A DNA stretch of 64,000 nt, from positions 5,424,501 to 5,488,500 of the forward strand of contig NZ_CP023202.1 of NCBI RefSeq assembly GCF_000220705.2. The letters run 5' to 3'. The translations under genes and the position numbers were made by a program. Source of the DNA: Streptomyces xinghaiensis S187. GTDB lineage: Bacteria > Actinomycetota > Actinomycetes > Streptomycetales > Streptomycetaceae. Position 1 is the first letter of the stretch. Every line of letters starts with the position of its first letter. Positions 8,014 to 16,286 of this stretch are shown piece after piece. Below the pieces are notes generated by a model that saw only the letters and a list, made by a program, of their open reading frames with translations, did no database searches and had not been told where the DNA came from.

Positions 8014-9249
8014 ATGAGCGGAAGCAAGCGGCGCTTCATCGTCGAGGCCGACGGCGGCTCCCGGGGCAATCCGGGCCCCGCCGGCTACGGCGCGGTGGTC
8101 CTGGACGCGGCCACCGGCGAACCTCTCGCCGAGGCGGCCGAGTTCATCGGCACGGCGACCAACAACGTGGCCGAGTACCGGGGGCTGATCGCCGGACTGC
8201 GGGCCGCGCGCAACCTGGACCCGGACGCCGAGATCCAGGTGCGGATGGACTCCAAGCTCGTCGTCGAGCAGATGTCCGGCCGCTGGAAGATCAAGCACCC
8301 GGACATGCGGCCCCTGGCGGCCGAGGCCAAGACGATATTCCCCACCCCCGGGCAGGTCAGCTACACCTGGATCCCCCGGGAGAAGAACAAGCACGCCGAC
8401 CGGCTCGCCAACGAGGCCATGGACGCGGGCAAGCGCGGCGAACGCTGGAAGCCCTCGCTCTCCACGGCGGCCCTCGACGCCGGACCCCGGCCGGAGGCCG
8501 TCGCCGACTCCGCCGAACCGGAGGAACTGGGAGAACTGTCCGATCGGGCCGGGGCGCCCGCGCCGGCCGGGCGGGCCGCCGCACCCGCCGCCCCGCCGGT
8601 CGGCTGGGCGGCCCCCGCCGACCTCGGTGCCCCCGCCACCTTCGTCCTGCTGCGGCACGGCGAGACCGCCCTCACCCCGGAGAAGCGCTTCTCCGGCAGC
8701 GGCGGCTCCGACCCCGGGCTGTCACCGGCCGGCCGCCGGCAGGCCGAGGCCACGGCGGCGGTCCTCGCCGCACGCGGCACCGTCCAGGCGATCGTCAGCT
8801 CCCCGCTGCGGCGCTGCCGCGAGACGGCGGAGACCGTGGCCGCCCGGACGGGGCTCGACATCCGGGTCGACGAGGGCCTGCGCGAGACGGACTTCGGCGC
8901 CTGGGAGGGCCTGTCCTTCGCCGAGGTGCGCGACCGCTACCCGGACGACCTCGACGCCTGGCTCGCCTCACCCCGGGCCGAGCCCACGGGCGGCGGGGAG
9001 AGCTTCGAGGCGGTCGCCCGCCGGGTGGCACTCTCCCGCGACAAGCTCATCGCGCGCCACGCGGGCCGCACCGTTCTGCTCGTCACGCATGTCACGCCGG
9101 TCAAGACCCTGGTCCGGCTGGCGCTGGGGGCGCCCCCGGAATCGCTGTTCCGCATGGAGCTGTCCCCGGCCTCCCTGTCGGTGGTGGCGTACTACGCCGA
9201 CGGCAACGCCTCCCTGCGCCTGCTGAACGACACCGGCCACCTCCGCTGA
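8014..9249 (+). CDS. Bifunctional RNase HI / acid phosphatase (CobC-like) fusion
   Basis: The 411-residue product joins two enzymes. Residues 1-135 are an RNase HI domain with the acidic residues of FIVEADGGSRGNPGPAG, NNVAEYRGLI and VRMDSKLVVEQ, plus a terminal KNKHADRLANEAM. After an Ala/Pro-rich linker, residues from about 205 form a histidine phosphatase with FVLLRHGETALTP (RHG) and later LLVTHVTPV (second His). The same fusion is known in mycobacteria and Streptomyces, where the phosphatase half resembles alpha-ribazole phosphatase. ATG 8014 follows the zinc-ribbon stop by five bases, so the genes are co-transcribed. Confidence 0.93.
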   Translation: MSGSKRRFIVEADGGSRGNPGPAGYGAVVLDAATGEPLAEAAEFIGTATNNVAEYRGLIAGLRAARNLDPDAEIQVRMDSKLVVEQMSGRWKIKHPDMRPLAAEAKTIFPTPGQVSYTWIPREKNKHADRLANEAMDAGKRGERWKPSLSTAALDAGPRPEAVADSAEPEELGELSDRAGAPAPAGRAAAPAAPPVGWAAPADLGAPATFVLLRHGETALTPEKRFSGSGGSDPGLSPAGRRQAEATAAVLAARGTVQAIVSSPLRRCRETAETVAARTGLDIRVDEGLRETDFGAWEGLSFAEVRDRYPDDLDAWLASPRAEPTGGGESFEAVARRVALSRDKLIARHAGRTVLLVTHVTPVKTLVRLALGAPPESLFRMELSPASLSVVAYYADGNASLRLLNDTGHLR

Positions 9250-9320
9250 CCGCGCCGGGGCGGGCCCGCCCGGCTTCCCCCGGTGTCCGCCCCCTCGCTG
9301 CCGGCGGCCGGACAGCGCCG

Positions 9321-9370
9321 GGCGGGGACGGGTGGGGACGGGTGGGGACGGGTGGGGACGGGTGGGACCG
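9321..9370. repeat. Tandem 10-bp repeat, five units
   Basis: Units of ten bases follow each other: ggcggggacg, three exact copies of ggtggggacg, then ggtgggaccg. The array sits in the 150-base gap between the converging RNase H and yaaA genes and encodes nothing. Ten bases equals about one helical turn. Confidence 0.9.
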
Positions 9371-9399
9371 GGCGGCGGTTCCCGCGCCGGGCGTGCCGC

Positions 9400-10209
9400 T
9401 CAGTGCACGTCGGTGACGATCACATCGAGGGCCCAGGGCCTGCCCGTCCTGCCCGCCTTCGGCGCCGGCTGCACGTCGACGGTGTGGCCCAGCCCGCGCA
9501 GCGCATCGGCCAGTTCGGCCGGGTGCGCGGGCTCCACGCCGGCGACCAGCAGATCCCGGACGATCCTGCCCTTGGTGGCCTTGTTGAAGTGACTCACCAC
9601 GGAGCGCTTCTCCACCCCCTTGACGATCTTCGAGTGCAGCACCCGGACCGTGGCGGTCCGCTCCGCCACCGCGCCCTTCGGCTTCCAGGCCGTGGCATAC
9701 GCCGCCGAGCGGAGGTCCAGGACCAGGCCCTCACCGGCGGCCTCCGGCAGCACCTCCGCCATCGGGCCGCGCCAGTACGCCCTCAGCGCCCCCAGGCCGG
9801 GCAGCTTCACCCCCATCGAGCACCGGTAGGACGGGATCCGGTCGCCGGTCCGCAGCGCGCCCCAGAGCCCCGAGAACACCAGCAGGGTCCGCTCCGCCCG
9901 GGCCCGGGCGGCGGCGTCCAGGGAGGCGAGATCCAGGGCGTCGTAGAGGACGCCGGTGTAGATCTCGCCCGCCGGCCGGGTCCCGGCGGTCAGCAGAGCG
10001 GCGTTCTTCGCGACCTCGTCCCGCAGCCCCTCGCCGATCCCCAGGACGGTTCGGGCCTTCTCCTCGTCCGCCCCGCACAGGTCCACCAGCTCGCGCAGCA
10101 CCTCGCCGCGGGCCGCCGAGAGCCCCGGCAGCGACAGCGAGCCCAGGTCCAGCGGGCCGCCGGACCCGCCCGCGGCCTTACCTTCGGACGGCGGCAACAG
10201 CACGAGCAC
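9400..10209 (-). CDS. yaaA: Peroxide stress protein YaaA (DUF328/UPF0246)
   Basis: The 269-residue product begins LVLLPPSEGK, the conserved N-terminus of the YaaA family. It keeps later signatures: YTGVLYDAL, VFSGLWGALR, IPSYRCSMGVKLPGLG and VVSHFNKATKGRIVRDL. In E. coli YaaA limits free iron and oxidative damage during peroxide stress, and it binds DNA. The GTG at 10209 has GAGGAG seven bases upstream, while another GTG two codons later is less well spaced. The gene stands alone, converging on the RNase H gene. Confidence 0.9.
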   Translation of the reverse strand: MLVLLPPSEGKAAGGSGGPLDLGSLSLPGLSAARGEVLRELVDLCGADEEKARTVLGIGEGLRDEVAKNAALLTAGTRPAGEIYTGVLYDALDLASLDAAARARAERTLLVFSGLWGALRTGDRIPSYRCSMGVKLPGLGALRAYWRGPMAEVLPEAAGEGLVLDLRSAAYATAWKPKGAVAERTATVRVLHSKIVKGVEKRSVVSHFNKATKGRIVRDLLVAGVEPAHPAELADALRGLGHTVDVQPAPKAGRTGRPWALDVIVTDVH

Positions 10210-10460
10210 GGCGGAACTCCTCGCGGGGAATCACGGCAGCGGGGCGGGATACGGAGGGTCACGGAACCGGCCGGCTGCGCCCCGCGACGGAACGACCGGC
10301 TCCGATCCGAGCTTAGAACCCCGTCCCGAGCGCCCTGGCGGGACCCCGGAGCCGGGCGGCGGGCAAGCACCGGAGTCACCACGGGACCAGGCCGGCCACG
10401 GAAGGCGGGATGTCCGGAGCGATACGGCCCGCTGGAGAGGCCGGACCACATGCCCGGAGG

Positions 10461-10745
10461 TCAGCCCCCGGGCGTCCGTCCGAGCCGGAAGGGCCCGGCC
10501 GCACCGGGCCCGAACATCACCGGGAGCCGGTTGCCCGCCGGCACCAGCACGATCGGCTCCTCCCGGTACTCCCGGAGGAAACACTCCAGGGGCTCCCAGA
10601 TCAGCGTCCGGTAGCCGGCCTCCGTCTGCTGAGGCGCGAACGAGAGGGACAAGGACTCGCCCTCGGACTCCCCGTCGGTCACGCTGACGGCCTCCACCGC
10701 GAGCCATTCCCCGCCGACCCACGCTTCGAGGCGTATGTAGTCCAT
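10461..10745 (-). CDS. Conserved small protein, function unknown (94 aa)
   Basis: The frame starting at ATG 10745 gives MDYIRLEAWVGGEWLAVEAV, then acidic and aromatic stretches (YRTLIWEPLECFLREYREEP) and ends LGRTPGG. There is no signal peptide or transmembrane segment; it looks like a small soluble beta-rich domain. The frame could begin at GTG 10781, but the extra residues look like upstream DNA. No clear Shine-Dalgarno was seen. Function is unknown. Confidence 0.55.
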   Translation of the reverse strand: MDYIRLEAWVGGEWLAVEAVSVTDGESEGESLSLSFAPQQTEAGYRTLIWEPLECFLREYREEPIVLVPAGNRLPVMFGPGAAGPFRLGRTPGG

Positions 10746-10874
10746 GGCGCAAGCCTGCCTTGGGTCACCCTCTGTTCGCACCTTGGCCGGGGATCGGTTC
10801 CGCCTCGGTCGGGTTCCGGGCAGGACACACGGCCGGGATCGCCCTCCCCGGTCCGTCTGCTGTCCCCCCCCCCG

Positions 10875-11879
10875 TCAGCCGGAGCCGGAGCCGGGGTCCG
10901 GAGCCGGAGACCCGGCGGGCGCCGGGACCGGCGCCCGCTCCGGGGCCGCCGCCGCACCCCGGGCGGGGATCTCGGCCGGGCGTTCACCCTCCGTGGTGTC
11001 CCTGTCCCGGAGCGCGGCCACCGCCGCCCGTGGATCGTCCGCGTGGAACCGTATGAGCCGGGCCCGGAACGGCTTGCCGAAAGGCCGCACAGCCGTCACG
11101 GGCGCGGTCAGCTCGACCGTGACGGACGTCTGGCTGTCCACGATCAGGTCCAGGTCGCCGGCATCGCCGACCCGCAGCAGCCACCCGTCCGTGTACCGCC
11201 GCTCGTAGCGGGCCGAGGCGATCAGCTCCGCCGGTATCCGCAGATCGAAGAGCGCGCCGTAGCGGACGCGGAGCGAGCCGTCCGCACCGACCACGTGGGG
11301 ACGGACGACACAGGAGGCGTGCAGCCCCACCACCATCAGCACCCCGTACAGACCCAGCACGAGCAGAACCGCGTGGACGACGGGCCAGGGGACGACCAGC
11401 GCCAGCACCACCGTCTCGATGACGGAGGCGAGCGTCAGCAGGAACATCATCGGAGCCTGGCACCGGGCGTAACCGACGGCCCGGGCGCCCGGGCCCACTC
11501 CGTGTCTCCGCCGGGCCGCCCAGAGCGCCAGACTCACCAGCACCCGTGCCTCGTGCGCCAACAGCCGTCGCGCGAGCGGAGGCACCCCCTGCCGTACGGC
11601 CCGGCGCAGGGCGGGGCCGCGCTCCTCCCCGGCGCGACGGGCCCGCCGGTAGCGGCGGGCCGTCACGACCACCCCCGCGGTGAGCGCCGTGAGAACCAGC
11701 GCTTCGACGGCGAGCACCACCGGCCACGGAAACCGCACCCCGGCGGCGAGGCACACCAGAACCGTCAACTCGCCCACCACGACGGTGCCCGCACCCCATC
11801 GCCGCCACCGGAAGGCCCGGCCGCCGTCCCCGCCCGCCGCAGCCGGCGCCGCCGCTCCACCCGGACCGTCCCCGTTCAT
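10875..11879 (-). CDS. Multi-pass membrane protein co-transcribed with a MerR regulator
   Basis: The 334-residue product has four hydrophobic segments: two at about residues 35-70 and two at about 140-180. A soluble domain of about 110 residues follows (VGADGSLRVRYGALFDLRIP, SARYERRYTDGWLLRVGD, DSQTSVTVELTAPVTAVRPF), then a Pro/Ala-rich tail. The soluble part resembles PH-like membrane-associated domains, which is inference. Its ATG overlaps the stop of the upstream MerR gene by four bases (ATGA), so the two are translationally coupled and the regulator probably controls this protein. The ligand or cargo is unknown. Confidence 0.75.
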   Translation of the reverse strand: MNGDGPGGAAAPAAAGGDGGRAFRWRRWGAGTVVVGELTVLVCLAAGVRFPWPVVLAVEALVLTALTAGVVVTARRYRRARRAGEERGPALRRAVRQGVPPLARRLLAHEARVLVSLALWAARRRHGVGPGARAVGYARCQAPMMFLLTLASVIETVVLALVVPWPVVHAVLLVLGLYGVLMVVGLHASCVVRPHVVGADGSLRVRYGALFDLRIPAELIASARYERRYTDGWLLRVGDAGDLDLIVDSQTSVTVELTAPVTAVRPFGKPFRARLIRFHADDPRAAVAALRDRDTTEGERPAEIPARGAAAAPERAPVPAPAGSPAPDPGSGSG

Positions 11880-12706
11880 GTCTGCTCCTTCCGCTCCGTG
11901 AGAAGAGTCATCGCCCGGCGCAGCGCCGCCGCCCGGGCGGGGCCGAGACTTTCGAAGAGTGCGTCCATGAAGCCCTCGGGCGGTCCGCCGGCGGCTCCGC
12001 CCCCGCCCTCGCCCGGCGGCCCGCCCGCCGCCGTCAGCTCGGATATCGCCTCGCGCGGCAGACAGCCGGCCAGCGCCTGCGCTGCGAGCTCCACGCGGGG
12101 GTCCGATGGATCGGCATCCGCCAGCTCGTCCAGCAGCGCGTACATCTCGTAGGCGCGCTCGGCCGCCTGGGGAGCCGCCGCCATCTCGCGGACAAGCCGC
12201 GACAGCCGGCGCCGTTCCTCCGGGCCGGAGCCGGTGGTTTCCAGGAGCGCCAGAACCTCCCGGTCCATGGCGGCCATCCGCGGCTCCGGGCCCGGCAGGG
12301 CCGCGGAGACCCGGGCCATCTCCTCGAACAGGGCGCCCAGCTCCGGGGAGACCGGCCCCTCCGGCGGCAGACCGCCGCCCTCCCGAGCCTGCCGCAGCAG
12401 TACTCCCAGGCGCTCGCGCCGGGCGCGGATCGCCGCCTCCTGCCGCGCGAGATCGGCGTCCAGCTCCTCCAGCACCTCGCGCAGCTCCCGTCCCGCGTCG
12501 TCCGCGAGGACGTCCCGCACCTCGTCCAGGCCGAGCCCCAGCTCCGTCAGCCGCCGTATCCGCGCGAGCCGCACCGCGTCCCGCAGCTCGTAGACGCGGT
12601 AGCCGTTGGCACGCCGCCCGGGCTCCGGCAGCAGGCCGAGATGGTGGTAGTGGCGCACGGTCCGGGTGGACACCCCGGCCAGCGCGGCAAGCTCTCCGAT
12701 CCGCAT
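11876..12706 (-). CDS. MerR family transcriptional regulator
   Basis: The product (276 residues from ATG 12706) opens with the MerR winged helix-turn-helix: MRIGELAALAGVSTRTVRHY, then HHLGLLPEPGRRANGYRVYE. A long coiled-coil dimerisation helix follows (VLEELDADLARQEAAIRARR), then a C-terminal effector domain rich in Ala/Glu/Leu with no cysteine pair, so a metal ligand is unlikely. ATG 12715 (MGGM...) is the alternative start. I prefer 12706 because a MerR-type promoter places the transcription start there. It probably regulates itself and the membrane protein that overlaps it. Confidence 0.88.
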   Translation of the reverse strand: MRIGELAALAGVSTRTVRHYHHLGLLPEPGRRANGYRVYELRDAVRLARIRRLTELGLGLDEVRDVLADDAGRELREVLEELDADLARQEAAIRARRERLGVLLRQAREGGGLPPEGPVSPELGALFEEMARVSAALPGPEPRMAAMDREVLALLETTGSGPEERRRLSRLVREMAAAPQAAERAYEMYALLDELADADPSDPRVELAAQALAGCLPREAISELTAAGGPPGEGGGGAAGGPPEGFMDALFESLGPARAAALRRAMTLLTERKEQT

Positions 12707-12713
12707 GCCACCC

Positions 12714-12744
12714 ATCCAAAACGTTGACGCTGCGACAAGGTCAA
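12714..12744 (-). promoter_or_regulatory. MerR-type promoter with 19-bp spacer and near-palindromic operator
   Basis: On the minus strand TTGACC (12744-12739) and TTGGAT (12719-12714) are separated by 19 bases, the long spacer typical of MerR-controlled promoters. Between them, 12721-12741 is a 21-bp near-palindrome (16 of 20 paired positions match). The predicted transcription start falls on the A of ATG 12706, giving a leaderless message. Confidence 0.6.
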
Positions 12745-12893
12745 GCGCGGCTGTGCCCGGCCGGTCCGGCGCGGTGGTGATCGTGGCAACCCGGCGTTCG
12801 TGTGTGCCACGATCGGGGGAAGTAACCCCTTCGTGCAGGGACGCGGCCCCCTCCGCTCCCTACCGTGGCGGCGAGACAGGGAAGGTGCGTGAC

Positions 12894-13478
12894 ATGAGCG
12901 CCATGGCGCATGAACGCGAGCCGCTGACGCAGGAAGAACGCCTGCTGGAGGGCTTCTTGGCTTTGGACACGCCGGAGGGCTACCGGGCCGAGCTGATCGA
13001 GGGGGACATCGTTGTGACGCCGCCGCCCGACGGGGATCACGAGGAACACATCAGCTCCATCGCGGAGCAGGTGTACGTCCGGTCGGCCACACCCATGCAG
13101 TTCTCGGGCAACAAAGGGCTGAAGATCCCGCGCAACTCCCTCAGTCTGAGGAACCACGTCAGTCCGGACGGGACTTTCGCGCCCAAGGAGCTGCGGCTCT
13201 TCCGGGGGGCCGAGCCGTGGATGCCCTGCCGGGGGGTGGCCATGGTGGTCGAGGTGACCTCGACGAACCCGGATCGTGATCGTGAGGCCAAGCGTCTCTG
13301 CTACGCGCTGGGCAGCATCCCGCTCCATCTGCTCGTCGATCGGCAGAAGGGCTCGGTGACGCTCTTCAGCGACCCGGAGGGCGGGGAGTACCGGAATACC
13401 TCCACGGTTCCCCACGGGAAGCCGATCACGCTCCCCGCGCCCTTCTCCTTCGACCTCGAAACGGGCGACTTCGTCTGA
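12894..13478 (+). CDS. Uma2 family protein (DUF820, PD-(D/E)XK nuclease fold)
   Basis: The 194-residue product shows the Uma2 layout: YRAELIEGDIVVTPPPDGDH near the N-terminus, SPDGTFAPKEL (the Asp of the site), VAMVVEVTSTNPDRDREAKR (Glu and Lys) and LHLLVDRQKGSVTLFSDPE. These match the PD-(D/E)XK core seen in Uma2 proteins. Streptomyces encode many copies, their role is unclear, and nuclease activity is mostly predicted. AGGGAAGG lies eight bases before ATG 12894. It is divergent from the MerR operon. Confidence 0.85.
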   Translation: MSAMAHEREPLTQEERLLEGFLALDTPEGYRAELIEGDIVVTPPPDGDHEEHISSIAEQVYVRSATPMQFSGNKGLKIPRNSLSLRNHVSPDGTFAPKELRLFRGAEPWMPCRGVAMVVEVTSTNPDRDREAKRLCYALGSIPLHLLVDRQKGSVTLFSDPEGGEYRNTSTVPHGKPITLPAPFSFDLETGDFV

Positions 13479-13577
13479 GCCGTGCTCCGGCCGGTGCGGG
13501 ACCGGGGGCGGATTCCGATGAGTTCCGCACGGTCCGGCCGTCTGTCCTCCTGTGAAGCCCGCGACAGGAGGACGCCG

Positions 13578-14072
13578 ATGCCCCGTTCCGACCCGTCACC
13601 GGCCGCGTCCTCCGGGGAGGGGCCGCCGCCCGGAAGACCCCGCCCCGTGCCCGGCGGGCCACCGGGCACGGTCGTGCTGACGCTTCCCGGCACGGTCGCC
13701 CGCGGGGAGGTACCCGCGCTCTGCGCGCGGATGCGGAGTCTCCTGGAGCGTGGCGAGGGGACCGGCGGAGTCCCCGGCCACGATGGGCCGTCCCCGGTCG
13801 TCCTCTGCGATGCCGGTGCCGTCACCCGGCCCGATCTGGCGACCGTGGAAGCGCTGGCCCGGCTGCGGCTCACCGCCCGGCGGCTCGGGTGCCGGTTACG
13901 GCTGAGGAACGCCGGGCCGGAGCTGAGGGCCCTCCTCCACCTCCTTGGTCTGGACGCCGTTCTCGGTGCCCGGGGCGCTGCCGCCGGGGCCGAGCCGTGG
14001 GGGCAGGCCGAAGAGGGGGAAGAGGTGCGGGGTGTCGAGGAAGGCGTTGAGCCCGGTGATGCGGCCGTTTGA
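13578..14072 (+). CDS. STAS domain protein, overlapping the sigma factor gene tail to tail
   Basis: The 164-residue product starts at ATG 13578 behind a good GGAGG. After a Pro/Gly-rich N-terminus, residues about 32-135 look like a STAS domain (GTVVLTLPGTVARGEVPALC, VVLCDAGAVTRPDLATVEAL, ARRLGCRLRLRNAGPELRAL, LLGLDAVLG). STAS proteins often act as anti-anti-sigma factors, but the usual phosphorylated Ser is not obvious here. The last 59 codons lie opposite the 3-prime end of the sigma factor gene. The tail (AEPWGQAEEGEEVRGVEEGV) resembles tails I recall in homologues, so the overlap may be conserved. Confidence 0.7.
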   Translation: MPRSDPSPAASSGEGPPPGRPRPVPGGPPGTVVLTLPGTVARGEVPALCARMRSLLERGEGTGGVPGHDGPSPVVLCDAGAVTRPDLATVEALARLRLTARRLGCRLRLRNAGPELRALLHLLGLDAVLGARGAAAGAEPWGQAEEGEEVRGVEEGVEPGDAAV

Positions 14073-15014
14073 GATCTCGATGACCTGGAGCGCCCAGGGC
14101 TCGTAGCCGTGGCCGTCGGCGGCGGAGCGGTACTGGCCGAAGGCGGGACAGCCGTTGGCGGTGACCGGGAGCAGCCGGGAGCCGCGGCAGCCGATTCCGG
14201 TGCCCAGCATCCAGGCACGGATCTCGGCGTGACCGCGCAGCCACAGCGGGTACGGCGGCATGGAGAGGCGCGCGTCCTCGTGGAGCAGGGCGGTGAGCGC
14301 GTCGAGGTCGTAGCGCTGGAAGGCGTCGACATAGCGCTCCAGCAGGGCCCGCTGCTCCTCGTCGAGGGGGCGGACCGTCTCGGTGGCGTCCGCCCCGGTG
14401 GCCTCGATGGTCGAACGGGCCCGCTGCAGGGCGCTGTTGACCGAGGCGACCGTGGTGTCCAGCAGCTCCGCGACCTCGCTCGCCTTCCAGGCCAGCACCT
14501 CCCGGAGGATCAGCACGGCCCGCTGCCGGGGCGGCAGATGCTGGAGCGCGGCCACGAAGGCCAGCCGGACCGTGTCCCGCGCCACCGCCACATCGGCCGG
14601 GTCGCCGCCGGACTCCAGGACCCGGCCGTCGGGGGCCGGCTCGACCCAGGCGGTCTCCGGCAGGGCCTCGGGGAGCGGTGTGCTCGCGGGCTGGGGGGAG
14701 GAGAGGTCCATGGGGCGGGCGCGGCGGTTGTTCCCCTTCAGCAGATCCAGGCAGACGTTGGTGGCGATGCGGTACAGCCAGGTACGGAGCGACGCGCGGC
14801 CCTCGAAGCGGCCGAGGCCCTTCCAGGCGCGGACCATGACCTCCTGGACGGCGTCCTCGGCGTCGAACGCCGAGCCCAGCATCCGGTAGCAGTAGCCGGT
14901 CAGCTCCACCCGGTGCCGCTCCAGCCGCTCCTCGGACCCGGGCCCGCCGGGCCCCGCCGTCTCACCCGCCGTCGCCGTACCGGCCTTTTCGTACGTTGCC
15001 ACGAGATCACTCAC
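13896..15014 (-). CDS. ECF-type sigma-70 factor with C-terminal SnoaL-like domain
   Basis: The 372-residue product has sigma region 2 (LTGYCYRMLGSAFDAEDAVQ, LRTWLYRIATNVCLDLLKGN), region 4 (LPPRQRAVLILREVLAWKAS, EVAELLDTTVASVNSALQRA), then a SnoaL-like domain from about residue 215 (LLERYVDAFQRYDLDALTAL, YEPWALQVIEISNGRITGLN). This fits the TIGR02960/SigX5-like group, where the extension regulates activity in place of an anti-sigma factor. The GTG at 15014 has GAGGTGAG upstream. Its last 177 bases are antisense to the STAS gene, so expression of one could affect the other. Confidence 0.88.
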   Translation of the reverse strand: MSDLVATYEKAGTATAGETAGPGGPGSEERLERHRVELTGYCYRMLGSAFDAEDAVQEVMVRAWKGLGRFEGRASLRTWLYRIATNVCLDLLKGNNRRARPMDLSSPQPASTPLPEALPETAWVEPAPDGRVLESGGDPADVAVARDTVRLAFVAALQHLPPRQRAVLILREVLAWKASEVAELLDTTVASVNSALQRARSTIEATGADATETVRPLDEEQRALLERYVDAFQRYDLDALTALLHEDARLSMPPYPLWLRGHAEIRAWMLGTGIGCRGSRLLPVTANGCPAFGQYRSAADGHGYEPWALQVIEISNGRITGLNAFLDTPHLFPLFGLPPRLGPGGSAPGTENGVQTKEVEEGPQLRPGVPQP

Positions 15015-15166
15015 CGAGACTCACCTCACACCGCACCCGGACACCGGACCGGCTTCTCCGGTCATGGGCACACAGTAGGAGGGGGGACTGACAACGCCCC
15101 TCGCCGCGAGGATCCGCGGGTGCCCGGCGCCCGGCCCGCGCGGCACCGCCGCTGTTCACCGGCGGG

Positions 15167-15172
15167 TAGCAT
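15167..15172 (+). promoter_or_regulatory. -10 element (TAGCAT) for rnpB
   Basis: TAGCAT lies eight bases before the first base of the P1 helix at 15181, the spacing expected for transcription starting at the mature 5-prime end. A clear -35 was not found. Confidence 0.5.
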
Positions 15173-15180
15173 GGCGGTAC

Positions 15181-15593
15181 GGCGGACGAGCCGGCCGGGC
15201 GGTCGCGTCGGGGCCCTTCGGGGTCCCGCCGAGGAACGTCCGGGCTCCACAGGGCAGGGTGGTGGGTAACACCCACCCGGGGTGACCCGCGGGAAAGTGC
15301 CACAGAAAGCAGACCGCCGGGGCCGTGAGGCGCCCGGTAAGGGTGAAACGGTGGTGTAAGAGACCACCAGCGTCCGGGGTGACCCGGACGGCTCGGTAAA
15401 CCCCACCCGGAGCAAGGTCAAGAGGGGCTGTCTCCGGACGGCCCTGCGCGGACGTTCGAGGGCTGCCCGCCCGAGTCCGCGGGTGGACCGCACGAGGCCG
15501 GCGGCAACGCCGGTCCCAGATGGATGACCGCCTCCCCGCGGGCCGCGAGGCCCCCGGGAGACAGAACCCGGCGTACAGGCCGACTCGTCCGCC
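15181..15593 (+). ncRNA. rnpB: RNase P RNA, bacterial type A
   Basis: Conserved RNase P RNA blocks occur in the right order. GAGGAACGTCCGGGCTCCAC near the 5-prime end is followed by GCCACAGAAAGCAGACCGCC, GGTAAGGGTGAAACGGTGG, GTAAGAGACCACCAGCG and GGTAAACCCCACCCGGAGCA. Then come CCAGATGGATGACCGCC and the 3-prime block ACAGAACCCGGCGTACAGG. The ends close a perfect 10-bp P1 helix (15181-15190 with 15584-15593). RNase P trims the 5-prime leader from pre-tRNAs. The length of about 413 nt fits Streptomyces rnpB. Confidence 0.96.
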
Positions 15594-15721
15594 GCCTGTA
15601 CCCGCCCCTCCCTCTCCTCCGCTCCGGCCGTGCGGCCCGGGGCGGCCCGGGTGCGGGACCTTCCCGCCGGCCCGGAACAGCCTCCGTGCCAGTACCCGAA
15701 TGAAGCGGACATAACGGGTGA

Positions 15722-15787
15722 CTCGTGGTGCGCCGGTCGGAGGCCGGCGGGGTTTCCGGGCTGCCGGTGCCCCCGTGATACCACGAG
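15722..15787 (+). promoter_or_regulatory. Inverted repeat in the hsp20 leader, next to the ribosome-binding site
   Basis: CTCGTGGT (15722-15729) and ACCACGAG (15780-15787) are perfect 8-base complements about 50 bases apart, with further GC-rich hairpins between them. The right arm lies just before the AGGTGA ribosome-binding site of the small heat-shock gene. If the leader is transcribed, pairing could restrict ribosome access at low temperature. That is inference. Confidence 0.4.
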
Positions 15788-15801
15788 AGGTGATGATCGG
15801 A

Positions 15802-16260
15802 ATGACGCTTCCCGTCCGCCACCGCACGGCCGCACCGAGCTGGGGGCCGTTCCGCGAGTTCGAGGAGCTGTACGACCGGATGGGCCGGCTGCTCGGCGGC
15901 GGCCTTCCCCCGGCCGGTGAGCTCGCCGAGAGCGGTATGTGGTCGCCCCTGGCCGACATCGAGGAGAGCGACGACGGCTACACGGTGGACCTGGAGCTCC
16001 CCGGGGTCGGCAAGGACCAGATCATGATCGAGGCCATGGAGTCCCAGCTGATCGTCCGCGGGGAGGTCGAGGAGAAGGAGCGCAAGGGGGTGCTCCGGCA
16101 GCAGAGCCGCCGCTACGGCCGGTTCGCCTACCGCTGGAGCCTGCCGGCGGACGCCGATACGGACAACATCACCGCGGAGCTGGCCGACGGCGTGCTCGGC
16201 GTGCGCATTCCGAAGACCGAGAACGCCAAGCGGCGCCGCCGGGTGAAGATCAAGGGCTGA
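15802..16260 (+). CDS. Small heat-shock protein, Hsp20/alpha-crystallin family
   Basis: The 152-residue product begins MTLPVRHRTAAPSWGPFREF, followed by the alpha-crystallin domain: WSPLADIEESDDGYTVDLEL, PGVGKDQIMIEAMESQLIVR and FAYRWSLPADADTDNITAEL. The conserved GVL motif appears in DGVLGVRIPKTE near the C-terminus. Such proteins hold unfolding clients in large oligomers, and Streptomyces Hsp18 is a known example. ATG 15802 is chosen over ATG 15793 because AGGTGA is eight bases upstream and the family N-terminus starts MTLPVR. A strong terminator follows. Confidence 0.92.
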   Translation: MTLPVRHRTAAPSWGPFREFEELYDRMGRLLGGGLPPAGELAESGMWSPLADIEESDDGYTVDLELPGVGKDQIMIEAMESQLIVRGEVEEKERKGVLRQQSRRYGRFAYRWSLPADADTDNITAELADGVLGVRIPKTENAKRRRRVKIKG

Positions 16261-16286
16261 CCGCCGGAACGGCAGTCCGTCCGGCC

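Noticed and set aside
15015..15180. Protein-coding frames around rnpB
   Set aside because: Frames on both strands here have no protein-like features, and the conserved structured RNA explains the adjoining sequence.
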